Positions 41,539 through 53,990 of a DNA stretch of 64,000 bases are shown here, one piece after another. The DNA comes from Coniella vitis. Lineage: Eukaryota > Ascomycota > Sordariomycetes > Diaporthales > Schizoparmaceae. The stretch lies in the NCBI GenBank assembly GCA_011317545.1, contig WUJK01000010.1:1-64000 (forward strand), given 5' to 3'. The position numbers and the translations under genes were made by a program. Under the pieces are notes generated by a model, which was not told the origin of the DNA, made no database searches, and saw nothing but the letters and a program-made list of their open reading frames with translations. Numbering within the stretch: position 1 is the first letter of the stretch; every line of letters starts with the position of its first letter.

Positions 41539-42864
41539 ATGACAACTTTTAATCACCTAGCAGTCGAGCTGCAATATGCTATCTGGGAGTTCGTGCTGCC
41601 CTCGCGCGGTATACACTGGATCGAGATAGAAGGCATCCCACATCAGCCCGACTATATCCGCGAAAGTATTTCTATGACGGAATGGTTTCAATTCGAACAC
41701 ATTCCCGAAACGCGAGACGACTGGGAAATTCCAGGGGAGTGGCCAGGGTATCTAGAGCGAGTCCATGCGAAGGAGCAACGGAACGACGTGTCTGGTGCCT
41801 TCTTCCAGCGACTGATTACAACCGTACCTGCTGTCTTAGGGCGTGACGGCGGGGATCCCTACTGGGAGCAGCAGCGGACAGGCGACCTCGCCGACGAGAT
41901 CGCCTATACGCGACGATGCAGGCAACTATCTACGTATACGCAGATAGCGACCCTACTCGCCACCTGCCGCCTCTCCCGCCTTGTCGCCCAGCGGCATATC
42001 TACGACGAGAGGAGGATCAGCTGGCCTATCTATCGCAGCTTAGGCCCACACTACCGACCGCGCCCACTCGATGTATGGAAGGAACAGTATGGCAACGAGA
42101 CCAAGAACCTTCAAGACGTATCCCCGCGCGATAACGAGGGTGGCGACGACCAAGGAGATAGGTTGCAGCAGCTACTCCCTCAGATTCATGCTCTGGACCT
42201 TGTCGTCTTACGGCTACACGATCACTACGGGCGGCCGACACCGCTGCTTCGCCAAGCAGCCTGGCAATACGGGATCGAGTCAGGACCTCATGGTACGATA
42301 TTCGCGTGCTTCGACGGCGTAGGAATCGAGTGGCATCCTTCGTTCGCCGAGGCACCCCACACCAAGCTCCGCGCCGGGAACATCCATGCAGTCGTACGGC
42401 TGATGAATTCTTACCATACCGCCTCGTTCCCGTTTTGGCTGGTGGATGGAATTCCGCGGCCGAACTGGCGGCGTGATTACCCAGCGGCGGTCGAAACAAT
42501 CTTTAGGACGCGCATAGGGCATACACAAATCAGCATAGAGCGCCATCTTAGAGATCATTGGCCATGGCTAAGCAGCGACGAGAGAAGAGCGATGGCAGCA
42601 GACCACCATCTGCACCAGGAGTGGGAGGCGAATGGCAGGCGGTATTATATCGTCTTTATGGTAGTATGGAGATTTCAAAACCCTGAAAAAAAGCTGTTAC
42701 GAGAGGCCGGGCTACGATATAGCGGCCCATTTCCGGGCGGCCCCGGGTTATGGCCCGAGGCAGTCCAGACTCCGGCACGGGTAATACAAGAGGCGATGCG
42801 CAGTACAAGGAATTTAGGGGCATGTGGATCACATTCCCTTATCCTTAGCTGGGAACCAATGTAA
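41539..42864 (+). CDS. 2EXR domain protein (F-box-like N-terminus), function unknown
   Basis: Single 441-aa frame starting at an ATG after a pyrimidine-rich leader. Residues 1-25 (FNHLAVELQYAIWEFVLPSR) match the start of the 2EXR domain, whose usual form is F-x-x-L-P-x-E-L-R-x-x-I-W followed by an (A/L)xP and an R-x(V/I)-x(V/I) strand. A later LLATCRLSRLVAQR segment matches the second half of that domain. The remainder has no recognised fold. Proteins of this type are highly expanded in Pezizomycotina, often in variable genome regions; their molecular role is unknown. The gene is intact with ordinary codon use and lies only 0.6 kb from the edge of the RIP-mutated block. Confidence 0.7.
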   Translation: MTTFNHLAVELQYAIWEFVLPSRGIHWIEIEGIPHQPDYIRESISMTEWFQFEHIPETRDDWEIPGEWPGYLERVHAKEQRNDVSGAFFQRLITTVPAVLGRDGGDPYWEQQRTGDLADEIAYTRRCRQLSTYTQIATLLATCRLSRLVAQRHIYDERRISWPIYRSLGPHYRPRPLDVWKEQYGNETKNLQDVSPRDNEGGDDQGDRLQQLLPQIHALDLVVLRLHDHYGRPTPLLRQAAWQYGIESGPHGTIFACFDGVGIEWHPSFAEAPHTKLRAGNIHAVVRLMNSYHTASFPFWLVDGIPRPNWRRDYPAAVETIFRTRIGHTQISIERHLRDHWPWLSSDERRAMAADHHLHQEWEANGRRYYIVFMVVWRFQNPEKKLLREAGLRYSGPFPGGPGLWPEAVQTPARVIQEAMRSTRNLGACGSHSLILSWEPM

Positions 42865-43490
42865 GAAGGGTTAGCCCTGGGAAGAAAAGAAATAGATGGT
42901 AGACCGAGGCGAGGAAAGAGGATGCCGAGAGCCTGATGAATTGGTGTAGCTTCGAAGGGAGAAATGCAAGCTTTCAAATGCTATTCACCTGCTCTTCTTC
43001 CCGTAGCCACTATCCCCAATACTAGAAGAAGACCAATACTCGTGGCAAAAGATAGCACGTGAAGGAGCTCAATACTTTGAGTTGTATGCGTCTGCCCATT
43101 GTATATCATCCCTGACACTCTGATTGCTGACCCATCTTGTCTTTGGAAACCCCTCTCCTTGTGCAATGTTGCATATAGTGAGCACGCATCATTGTAGTGC
43201 AGCCTACGAACCACGAACATTCGACTCCTGCGCCGCTGATGCTACAGGCTGGGAAAAGTACTGGGCCACGTCCCTGTCCTATTTCCCTAAATCTGACGTG
43301 GAGAGCGGCATAGAGACTGAACCTAGGCCTTACAGTAAGTGGTGTGGGTTGTGATATTCAAACGATTTACACGTGGCTGAGAACTTAGTGAACGGGTCAC
43401 CCTGGTTGCAGTTTCAGGATGATGTTTAAAGAAAATAAAGTGTGCACAAAGCTTAGTCATCAGCTGAAACAGGCGAAACAAAAGAGAGGT
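42865..43490. other. Transition to RIP-mutated block
   Basis: No supported gene. CA and TG are still common up to about 43480, then abruptly become rare. The point near 43490 is therefore the edge of the repeat block. Confidence 0.6.
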
Positions 43491-45357
43491 TAAAAGAGTA
43501 TATTATTTCTATATATCTAGCTATAAAAAGAGCTATTATTCGAATATTTAAGTATCGCCGAAGCTATTATTCTGCTTATATAAAGCCTATTATTAGGCTA
43601 ATATAATAGCTTTCGGATTAGAGTTAAATGCTACTTTTATATACCCCCTAACTAGTAAGAATATCGCTAATTATACCGGTAGCAGCCTAATATATACTTT
43701 AATATATATTTATTATATTTTACTAGTTTAAGATTCCTTCTCTTTCTCCTTTAGATTAATTTAAACTTATAAACTATAAATTAAGTATAACTATTATTTA
43801 ACTACCTAGTTATATACTAATTAACGCTTTAATCTATAAATCTAGTAATAATAGGTATTAACTATTCCTCGAATAATAATAATAATACTCCGATTCGCCC
43901 TTTCTTATCCTTTAGTAGAGTTAATAGTTATAATACTATTTCCGCGCTTAATAAGGTTTAAGAAATACCTAGCTCCGAATTCGATAATCTAATAAATAGA
44001 ATCTACCCTTTATAAGAGTTTACTAATATAATAAGAGAGGACGATAGAATAATAGGTAAATCTAGCGATTTAGCCTAATTAATTAATATTATTATTACTA
44101 ATATTAATCCTAATACTAGTATTAATATTAATACCGGCGATAATAACCCTTTTTATCTATCTTATACTAATCGTTCCTTTAATAAGTCTTCTTATTTAAG
44201 CTTATCTTATATAAATCGCTCGATTAATCTTAAAGTTATAGATAATATCTATATATTTACTAACGATAATATTATTCCTTATACCGATTCTCCTCGAAAG
44301 CGGGTATTTAGAAAGTCTCCTTATACGCCTATTAAGAGAGCTAAGTTATAAATTATTAGTAATTTTAAACCTATTAACTCTTACCCCTAAAAACCCCTTC
44401 CTTAAGCTTAATATAAACTTTTAGCTAAAGATAACGATAATAATATTAATATTAATAATACTATTTTATTTATTATTATTACCCCTTTTTATTACCTTAA
44501 GACTATTTATAAATATATAGTTATTATTATTAAAAAGGGCTAAATTAAACGCTTAATTCCCTATATTACTTATATTTATAATAGGCTGGACCTATGAGTG
44601 GTGGTTACTGATAGGTGCTACAATATATTATTCCAACTATAAAGAAGAGAGAGTTATATGCTAGTAACTGGACCGTTACTATATATCTATATATAGCTAA
44701 CTATATGCTAAGCGTGCTTAATACGGGTTTATAATAAGCCCCCTCCTTTAATATCTCGGACCCTGAAAGGGCGGCCGAGGATAACCGAGAATAATAACTA
44801 TTAATAGTATAGGGCAATAATAGCGATACCTTTATATCGATAATAAAGGGGCGCTACGTCGCGCTATGCTTTATCGGCTTATACCCGTATAAGCCCTTAT
44901 AAAGCCTAGAATAGAACTCTATAGTATATAGAATAAGCTGTTAATATCCCCTATCGCTGCCCAAATAACGCCTATTATAGATCGAGTCTAATAGCTTTAT
45001 CGATAAAGAGGTTTTAAGCTCTAAAGCTCTTTTATACGCGGCGTATTCTGCTAGGGCGGTCGGGGCTTAATACGCGCTACCCTTACGAAGCTAGTTAAAG
45101 TCTAATTACTAAGCAGTATATAAGACTTAAGTATAAATTAATCGTACCTTAGCCCTCCTCCTCGCTTCCTAACTCCCTTCCTAATAGTCCTATTCTAATT
45201 TAGTATTCTATTAATCCAACTAATAACTAAATACTACGAAACCTTCTATTAATCTTAATTTAATAGTTAGTATTACTAATTCCCCTTATCGAGTATTAAT
45301 AGCTAATAATAGCGATAGTAATAACCGTTGCCGATATAACCCTTTAAGGTAATACTA
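43490..45357. mobile_element. RIP-mutated repeat sequence left of the gypsy nest
   Basis: AT-rich sequence almost without CA or TG, with stops in every frame. Translations of the 43.9-44.4 kb part give Asn/Ile-rich peptides with no domain I can name. The portion from about 44.75 kb to 45.36 kb reads continuously into the sequence right of 57700 once the gypsy insertion is removed, so it is probably the 5' part of the LINE-like element described at 57701-61450. Confidence 0.55.
44583..44720. other. Island without RIP within mutated block
   Basis: Around 140 bases with many CA and TG dinucleotides (tatgagtggtggttactg, gtgctacaat, ctagtaactggaccg) between flanks that have nearly none. It may be an LTR fragment or unique DNA too short or too single-copy to be mutated. 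Confidence 0.5.
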
Positions 45358-45361
45358 CTGC
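45358..45361. repeat. Left target-site duplication (CTGC) of gypsy element E1
   Basis: CTGC here and at 57697-57700 immediately flank the two outer LTRs, as expected for the 4-bp duplication made at insertion. Confidence 0.75.
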
Positions 45362-45566
45362 TGTGGATCCGTGCCTGCCGGCGTTTGCCTGCCGGCATAG
45401 CTGGCACAGCATATACCCACTATATATCCATAGCACTTAAGCCCCTCCGAGATAGTTATACTTAGAGCAATTCAATCAACTAACCTTTATAGAATGTACG
45501 AACTTACTATATATTATATACGGTTAGTTAACGTTTAATTAGTTAACCGTATCTAAAGAACCCTTA
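45362..45566 (+). repeat. 5' LTR of E1
   Basis: 205 bp, beginning tgtggatcc and ending gaaccctta (TA probably a mutated CA). It keeps many CA/TG sites in its first 80 bp, including a duplicated tgcctgccggc unit. Confidence 0.88.
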
Positions 45567-46750
45567 AAAATAATTATTTTTAAAGAGGATAACCCTTATC
45601 TCTTTAAACTCGTTACTTCCTTTTAACCCTCCTAGCGCGAAAACCTTATTAATAATATTAGTAACTCGTCTATCGCTAATTTAATATATTAAATAACGAG
45701 TTATTAAAGGACCTCGAGTTCTATAATCCAACTCGAGAATCCTTACTAGCCGGACCCTCCGAGCGCCTAATTCTACGCTTAATTAAAGAACTAAACGAAA
45801 AGACCGACTACCTATACGAATAGTATAACTAGCGTTTTAACTATATTAAAAAGATATTAGAGACCCTATTAGAAAGTAATAAGTAGATTTTAGAGATAAT
45901 TACTAAACTAAAAGGTAAGTAACCTTAGACCGAAGGATAGGGATAGTTAATACTATATAAACCTACGCCTTACGCTATTAATAACTAGGATATATATAAT
46001 TATCCTAACGCTAGTAACCGTTCGTATAATACTATATATAAATTTACTGCTCCTTCTTACGAGATATATAAACGCTTAAATAATAGTTATAACGATACTC
46101 GCGGATAGCCTATTAATCCCTCGATAGAGCTAATCCGCTATAATAAGCCTAAGGTTATCCGTTTTAAATTAGGCTATCTTAACCTCGAATAGCCGCTTTA
46201 AGGTATACCTAATTAAGATCGCCTAACTACTAATAAACGAGCTATTAAGAATACTTAGCCTTATATACTCTTCGAAGGTAATATACTAAATAGTAAGGAG
46301 GACGAATATATCTCCTTTAAAAATAAAGTTATTATACCTATTTAATTAAAGCTTAATAGGGCCGATAATACCGTTTTCGAGAAACTAGCTTATATTTAGA
46401 GTTTACTAGTCTTAAACTTAATGCTCTACGATATATAGGCGCGCTATATCGCCTTAGAGCTCTCTAATAACTTCTAATTAGTCCGAGAGTTTATTAAGAT
46501 ATATCCTAGCCCTTTATAGGTACTACTTATCGAAGCTATTATTTAGACCCTAACCGACTATCGTATCGTTAACTCGCCTCTATCGATATTTATAATTATA
46601 CTATTATAATATAATAAGGATTATTATATATTCGCCTAGCGTTTATATAGCGCGTTCTACCGAATATCGCTATATAATAGATAGTTAGATATAATATATA
46701 CTATATTAGTTACGAAGCTATAGATAACGATACCTAGCGTATATACTAAG

Positions 46751-47137
46751 TTGCTCGATTTAGTAGATAGCCTTATAGCTATAGACCTAATTAAGCGTAT
46801 CGCTGTATATACTAAGCTATATACTTCGAAAGCAGCCGAAAGCGAGGTTTATAGTACGCCTAGTATGCGTTTAATCGCTACGGAGCTTACTAATAAGACT
46901 ATACGTATCTTAGCTATCTTAAACCCTTGCTCTAAAGATATGAATAACGTATTCGTAGCTAGCACTAGCGCTGCTAATACTAGTATATATACCCACGCTT
47001 CTGCAGCTAATATAGCGTTTGTTTACGGCTATTATAGTACTCGTATAGATAGAGACGAATACTATAGCGTCTACTTTACTAGCGCTATATATAGCCGTAA
47101 TAATAAATGCTATAACTATAGCAAAATCGGCTATTAG
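46751..47137 (+). pseudogene. Surviving gag fragment of E1 with mutated zinc knuckle
   Basis: A 128-codon open stretch of gag ending at the zinc knuckle, where CYNYSKIGY shows Cys-to-Tyr and His-to-Tyr changes exactly as G-to-A and C-to-T mutation of TGC and CAC would give. A stop follows in place of a Trp-type codon. It is not a functional gene. Confidence 0.7.
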
Positions 47138-47830
47138 GCTAAGGACTATTTAAAGCCTGCTAAATAGCCTACCGCTAGTAAGCCTATTAGCGAGATAGTT
47201 ACTCTTAAAGGCACTCTATATAAAGAGGACTGTAATAGAGGCTTTCGAAAAGTCTAAGAGTTTTTTATACGTAAGCCTAATAGTATAAGTATACGCGGAG
47301 GCCGTGGCGGCCGTAGCGGCCGTAGCGGCTATACCTATAGCAGCACCCCTTGTATATACGTAGCTACTTGCTAGGACGATAACGATAATAATAGCGTCGT
47401 TAACCCTGCTGGCTATATAGCTAGCGACTACGATAACTATATAGACGATAACCTCCGTTTTATTCTCGAGGAATAAGCCTTCGAGGACGCCGACGAATAG
47501 GGGCGCTGTAATACTTACTACGTGGATATAAGCATCGGCGGAAGACCTCCACCCTCTCGAGATAAACTATACCGAGAGGGGATAGGAGATCTATATAACC
47601 TATTTATCGTATATCTACCTAATAGGCACGAATATATAGTATTCTTCGACTATAGCTTAATAGTATACTACGCCTCTTAATCCCTCGTAGATTAACTATA
47701 ATCCTACCCTTCTGCCCGACCTAGAACGATAAAAGGTATAGGCGGTTATAGCCTATTAATTAGTTACGATATAGTTATACTGGGTTAGTTTTAAACTATT
47801 ATACTAGGTAAATAGTCCGAGTTATTCTTA

Positions 47831-47834
47831 GTAG
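47831..47834. repeat. Left target-site duplication (GTAG) of E2
   Basis: GTAG here and at 53987-53990 flank element E2 exactly. Without E2 the flanking protease sequence joins and matches the corresponding part of E2 itself. Confidence 0.78.
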
Positions 47835-48038
47835 TAAGGGTTCTTTAGGATATAGTTAACTAATTAAACGTTAACTAACCGTACGTAATATATAGTAAGT
47901 TCGTACGTTCTAAAGGTTAGTTAATTAAATTACTCTAAGTATAACTATCTCGGAGGGGCTTAAGTACTATAGATATATAGTGGGTATATGCTATACTAGC
48001 TATACCGGTAGGCAAACGCCGGTAGGTACGGATCTATA
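47835..48038 (-). repeat. 3' LTR of E2
   Basis: 204 bp, reverse complement of the E1 LTR. More CA/TG sites are lost than in the 5' LTR of the same element. Confidence 0.88.
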
Positions 48039-48041
48039 ATT

Positions 48042-48053
48042 ACCCCTTTTTCC
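48042..48053 (-). other. Polypurine tract of E2
   Basis: Reverse complement reads ggaaaaaggggt next to the 3' LTR, the expected primer site for plus-strand DNA synthesis. Confidence 0.6.
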
Positions 48054-51000
48054 TATATTAATTATCCCGATTAATCTATTTCTAAAAAACCTTGCGAATA
48101 TATCTTCGTTTATAGTAATCCTTGCTAAGCTTAAGTACTTTAAAGGTATCCTATAAAATCTATTACTATTTAATATCCTAGACTAAAATATACCGAATCC
48201 GGTGCTTTTAGCCGTTATATCGTTACGAGCTTAATAGGTTTTTATTACGTTTTTTAAGCGATTTAGCCTAAATTGCCGTTGCTCGTTTAACTAACTATTA
48301 TTAGCCTAATTCGGCTAGCTTTAGCTTAATTCGGCTAGCTTTAGCTATTGCTATTTAGGCTAGCGTTTGCGGCGATTTGTATACGGTCCTTTTCGAGTAT
48401 CGTTTTACTTATATATTATAAACTGCGAATAGGGTAGCTATCCGTACTATAGGTAGGGAATAGATTAGTACCGTTATACTTAGACGGTAGTATTATACTA
48501 CCTAGGCTATATAGATTATACGTATTACTAGCGTAGTAGCTTATAATAGCCTAGGGACTATTATAATATAGCTTATACTTATATACTTTTTATCGTATAT
48601 ATAAAACCTAGTTACTAGGCGCGTATACTCTTAGCAGAGCCTTCTTTTCCTATAGGATCGCTTATATAGCCGTATATACGGTTATTAAACTATTCGTATA
48701 TCTATATACTAGAGGAGCTTTATAGTATTTTGCTAGTTTATAGTCGAATACTATCTCCTCCTCCTCCGTTAAATTATATATATATATAGCTATCTTAACA
48801 GCGGGCTTATTTAAGTTAGGTATAATACTAAAGAGTAAAAAGAATAATAAGTAACTAGATAGTCTCGGCGTACGATTATATATTTATATAACGCGCTTTA
48901 CGGCTATATTAGGGTCTATCGTATAGATTATCTAGTCTCGTACTATACCGTACTTTAGTAGGTTATTTACTTTTTCGACTTTCCTATTACCCTATAAGCG
49001 TACTAATATAACGGGGTAGACCTTACTACCGCTATATTTATACTATTACTAAGCTTTTACGCCGGTAAAGTAGTTAATATTATCCGAGATAAGCTCCTTA
49101 GGGGTGCTAAACGTCTATATAATACGCTTTAGTAGTAATAGTATAGCTTTAAATTATATATTCGCTATTACCTCGGCTTTAATCTATCCTATTATATACT
49201 CTACGGCTATAAGGATAGGAATACTATTAATAGCTATAAAATTAATTACCTAGCGTATTAAGAGCGGCGGGGGTAATATTAGTTATAGGTTTAGTAGTAT
49301 AGGATCCGGCTTCTTTATTAACTAATAATAAGGGTATTCGGCTATTATCTATTATACGATTAAGATTAATTTAAGGTATTAGAACTTATATATTAGTAGG
49401 CGTACCGTTACGCCTACGGTTATATAACCGTAGCTCTCGTAAACATTATATACTACCTTAATAAGCTTACTCTCGTTTACTATAAGTAGTATTACCTAAC
49501 TTTATATAGCTAATCCTTACGGGTATAAAGGGTCTCCTAATAGCCTTATATAATATATTAGTCTATATAAACGTCCGTTATATACTATAAAGTAATCTTA
49601 TATCTATTATTTATCTATATTAGGTAGCCGTAGGCCTTATAATACTAAATACTCTAATACGGCTTATAGATCCAGCCGATTTATCTCGTAAGGGTGTTTT
49701 AAAGCGTATATAGGCCTCGAATCGTCTATTTCGAGGGTATTCGGAGGGTTTAAGTCGGAATATTCTTTATTAAGGTATATTATAGCGGTATCGTCGCCTA
49801 TAGGAGGTCTAGAGAGGTAATTAGCTATTATATTCGCCTTACCTAGCCTATAAACGATACGAATACTATAGTGTTCTATAGCGTTAAGGAAACGTATAAT
49901 TCGCGGCGGTTATTCGATCTTCGTTCGTAGCGTTTTTAAGGAGTTATAATCCGTTACTACCGTTACCTCGCTTCCCTAGGTCTAATATTTCTAGTATTAA
50001 AGCGCTAGTAGGATTACGAGTAGTTCGTATTCTTATACCGAGTAATATAACTAAGTTAATATTAATTTATATAAGAAATAGGTAACGGGGTAAAGCGTTA
50101 ATTTATTATTCGAATCTAGGTATAGCTATATAAAATAAGCGCCTATATAGCCCTAGCTAGAGTCTATATCTATTACTAACGGTAGGCGCTAGTTAAACGG
50201 CTTAACTATTAGTATAGATATAATAGCCGTTCTAATTTCTTACTACTCCGCCTTCGCTTCCGCGGAGAATATAACGGCTTTATTTTTAGCCCCTAATATT
50301 AGTACTAATAGATATCTAAACCGTCTAGAGTATTAAGGAATTAGTAATCTAAAGTAGCCTACCGCGCTTACGAATACGCGGACCTTTATAATTATAATTA
50401 GTATTAATCGGTCTTATATAGCTATAACCTTAATAGGGTCTAGTTATATACCGTTTAGGCTAATTAAGAAGCTTAAAAAGACTCTTATTATAACGAACAG
50501 CTTAGTCTTTAAAGTATTAAGTAATATACCGTATTCCTCTAAGCGGGCGAATATTAGTTTAATATATTTATAAAGTTATATAGGGGTATCGGCCTATATC
50601 GTAATATCGTCTAATAGTCCTAATATAAAATCTCTAAAGGGTTCTAGAATCTCCTTTATTAACGCTTAAAACGTAGCTAAGGAGTTTGTTAAGCCTATAG
50701 GTATTATAATCTATTTATATAGACCGTTCGGTATCTAGAACGCTATTTTCTTATAATCCTTCTCCTTAATTAGTATATACTAGAAGCCGTCTTTTAAGTT
50801 AATAAAAGCATAGTAGGTATAGCCGGCTACTTTTTAGATCTAGTTTATAGTATTCGGTAGAGGGTATATATATTTAATAGTAATATTATTTAATAGTCTA
50901 AAATTATAGTAAAAGCGCTATATAACGTATAGGTCGTTCTTATCTATTTATACCGTTTAGCTAGGTACCTTCTTAGGTATTAAATAGGCTAATATAGCCT

Positions 51001-53781
51001 ATAGCGATTTACTCTTCCGAATTAAACGGCCCTAATAAGCCTTAACGAAGTTACGAATAGCTTACTCCTATATAGGGCTAAACCTATATAATACTAAGCG
51101 AATAGGTAGATAATCGCCCGTATTAATCTTATAATATATTTTCGATAGTTTTTAAATAGCCTCCGTCTTACGTTTAAAGGCGTCGAATAGCCCTAGGAAT
51201 AATATTTTATACTCTTATAGATATATATTAATTTAGGCGTTATTTATAGGTATAGCTTTGCCCTATTTAACTAATTTACGAGTATCGGTTTAACGTATAT
51301 ATATTATACCGTCCTCTTAAGCTACGAATACGGTATTCTAATAAGTAAATATAGTATAGAACGCTTTAGGTATTAATTCGTCCGGCTATAGCGTAGGATA
51401 GCCTTCGAAGGTATTTAATATAACGGTCTCTCGCTTATATCTATAAACGTCGCCTTTATAGGATAATACCTATTTATAGAATACTAACTTGCCTAGTATA
51501 AGGTCGCCTGGGAAGGTATTATCTATAACTACGCTATAAGCTACTAAGAATAACTCGGATTATTTGCCTAGTATAATAGTTTAAAACTAACCCGGTATAA
51601 TTACGTTATAACTAATTAAAGGGCTACGACCGCCTATACCTTTTATCGTTCTAGGTTAGGTAGAAGGGTAGGATTATAGTTAATCTATAAGGGATTAAGA
51701 GGCGTAGTACGCTATTAAGCTATAGTCGAAGAATATAGTATATTCGTGCCTATTAGGCAGATATACGATAAATAGGTTATATAGATCTCCTATCCCCTCT
51801 CGGTATAGTTTATTTCGAGAGGGTAGAGGTCTTCCGCCGATGCCTATATCTACATAGTAAGTATTATAGCGCCCCTATTCGTCGGCATCCTCGAGAGCTT
51901 ATTCCTCGAGAATAAAACGGAGGTTATTATCTATATAGTTATTATAGTCGCTAGCTATATAGCTAGCAGGGTTAACGACGCTATTATTATCGTTATTATC
52001 CTAGTAAGTAGCTATATATACGCGGGGGGTATTAGTACGGCCGCTACAGCCGCTACGGCCGCTACGGCTACCGCGTATACTGTTGGGCTTATATATAAAA
52101 AACTCCTGGACCTTTCGAAAGCCTCGATTGCGGTCCTCTTTATATAGAGTACCTTTAAGAGTAACTATCTCGCTAGCGGGCTTACTAGCGGTAGGCTATT
52201 TTATAGGCTTCGAGTAATCCTTAGCCTAGTAGCCGATTTTGCTATAGTTATAGCACTTATTATTACGGCTATATACGGCGCTAATAAAGTAGATGCTATA
52301 GTATTCGTTTCTATCTGTATAAGTGCCGTAATGGCCGTAAACGAACGCTATATTAGCTGCAGAAGCGTGGGTATAGGTGCTAGTATCGGCGGCGAATATA
52401 TTATTTACATCTTTAGAGCGTGGGTTTGAGATAGCTGAGATACGTATAGTCTTATTAGTAGGCTCCGTAGCGATTAAATACGTATTAGGCGTATTATAAA
52501 CCTTGCTTTCGGCTGCTTTCGAAGTATATAGCTTAGTATATACGGCGATACGCTTAATCAGGTTTATAGCTATAAGGCTATCTATTAAATCGAGTAACTT
52601 AGTATATATACTAGGTATTATTATCTATAGCTTTATAACTAAAGTTATATATATTATATCTAACTATCTATTATATAGCGATATTCGGTAGAATACGCTA
52701 TATAGATACTAGGCGAATATATAATAGTCCTTATTACGCTACGGTAGTATAGTTATAAACGTCGATAGAAGCGAGTTAATAATATAATAGTCGGTTAGGG
52801 TTTAAATAATAGCTTCGATAAATAGTACCTACGAAGGGCTAGGATATATTTTAATAAACTCTCGGATTAGTTAGAAGTTACTAGAGAGCTTTAAGGCGAT
52901 ACAGCGCGCCTATATATCGTAGGGTATTAAGTTTAAGACTAGTAGACTCTAAATATAAGCTAGTTTCTCGAAAACGGTATTATCGGCCTTATTAAGCTTT
53001 AATTAAACGGGTATAGTAATTTTATTTTTAAAGGAGATATATTCATCCTCCTTACTATCTAGTATATTACCTTCGAAGAATATATAAGGCTAAGTATTCT
53101 TAATAGCTTATTTATTAGCGGTTAAGCGATCCTAATTAGGTATACCTTAAAGCGGCTATTCGAGGTTAAGATAGCTTAATTTAAAACGGATAACCTTAAG
53201 CTTACTATAGCGGATCGGCTTTATCGAGGGATTAACGGGCTATCTATAAGTATTATTATAACTATTATTTAAGCGTTTATATATCTTATAAGGAGGGGTA
53301 GTAAATTTATATATAATATTATACGAACGGTTATTAGTATTAGGATAGTTATATACGTTTTAGCTATTAATAGCGTAAGGCGTAGGTTTATATAATATTA
53401 ACTATCCCTATCCCTTAGTTTAAGGTTACTTACCTTTTAGTTTAGTAATTATCTTTAAAATCTGCTTATTACTTTCTAATAGGGTTTCTAGTATCTTTTC
53501 GATACGGTTAAAACGTTAGTTATATTATTCGTATAGGTAGTCGGTCTTTTCGTTTAGTTCTTTAATTAAGCGTAGAACTAGGCGCTCGGAGGGTCCGGCT
53601 AGTAAGGATTCTCGAGTTGGATTATAGAACTCGAGGTCCTTTAATAACTCGTTATTTAATATATTAAATTAGCGATAGACGAGTTACTAATATTATTAAT
53701 AAGGTTTTCGCGCTAGGAGGGTTAAAAGGAAGTAACGAGTTTAAAGAGATAAGGGTTATCCTCTTTAAAAATAATTATTTT

Positions 53782-53986
53782 TAAGGGTTCTTTAGGATAT
53801 AGTTTAACTAATTAAACGTTAACTAACTGCACGTAATATATAGTAAGTTCGTACGTTCTAAAGGTTAGTTGATTAAATTACTCTAAGTATAACTATCTCG
53901 GAGGGGCTTAAGTACTATGGATATATAGTGGGCATATGCTATGCTAGCTATGCCGGCAGGTAAACGCCGGCAGGCACGGATCCATA
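53782..53986 (-). repeat. 5' LTR of E2
   Basis: 205 bp. On the minus strand it starts tatggatcc and ends gaaccctta. It retains gtgcctgccggc and tgccggcat, so it is less mutated than the 3' LTR. Confidence 0.88.
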
Positions 53987-53990
53987 GTAG
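53987..53990. repeat. Right target-site duplication (GTAG) of E2
   Basis: Matches 47831-47834. Confidence 0.78.

Larger units (their letters stand above)
47835..53986 (-). mobile_element. Full-length Ty3/gypsy element E2 nested in E1, opposite orientation
   Basis: 6152 bp on the minus strand, with LTRs at 53782-53986 (5') and 47835-48038 (3'). Internal sequence is the reverse complement of E1, read right to left: gag (about 53600-52300), zinc knuckle (about 52260-52210), protease (about 51900-51500), reverse transcriptase (about 51000-50350, LLDDI at about 50605-50625), RNase H, then integrase (about 49300-48800). Same family as E1, so the interrupted copy can be used to line up the other. 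RIP stops throughout. Confidence 0.9.

Noticed and set aside
41539..42864. Classical F-box protein
   Set aside because: The N-terminus resembles the 2EXR pattern more than a true F-box, and no leucine-rich or WD repeats follow.
52503..52691. 62-codon plus-strand frame inside E2
   Set aside because: It is antisense to the gag region of E2.
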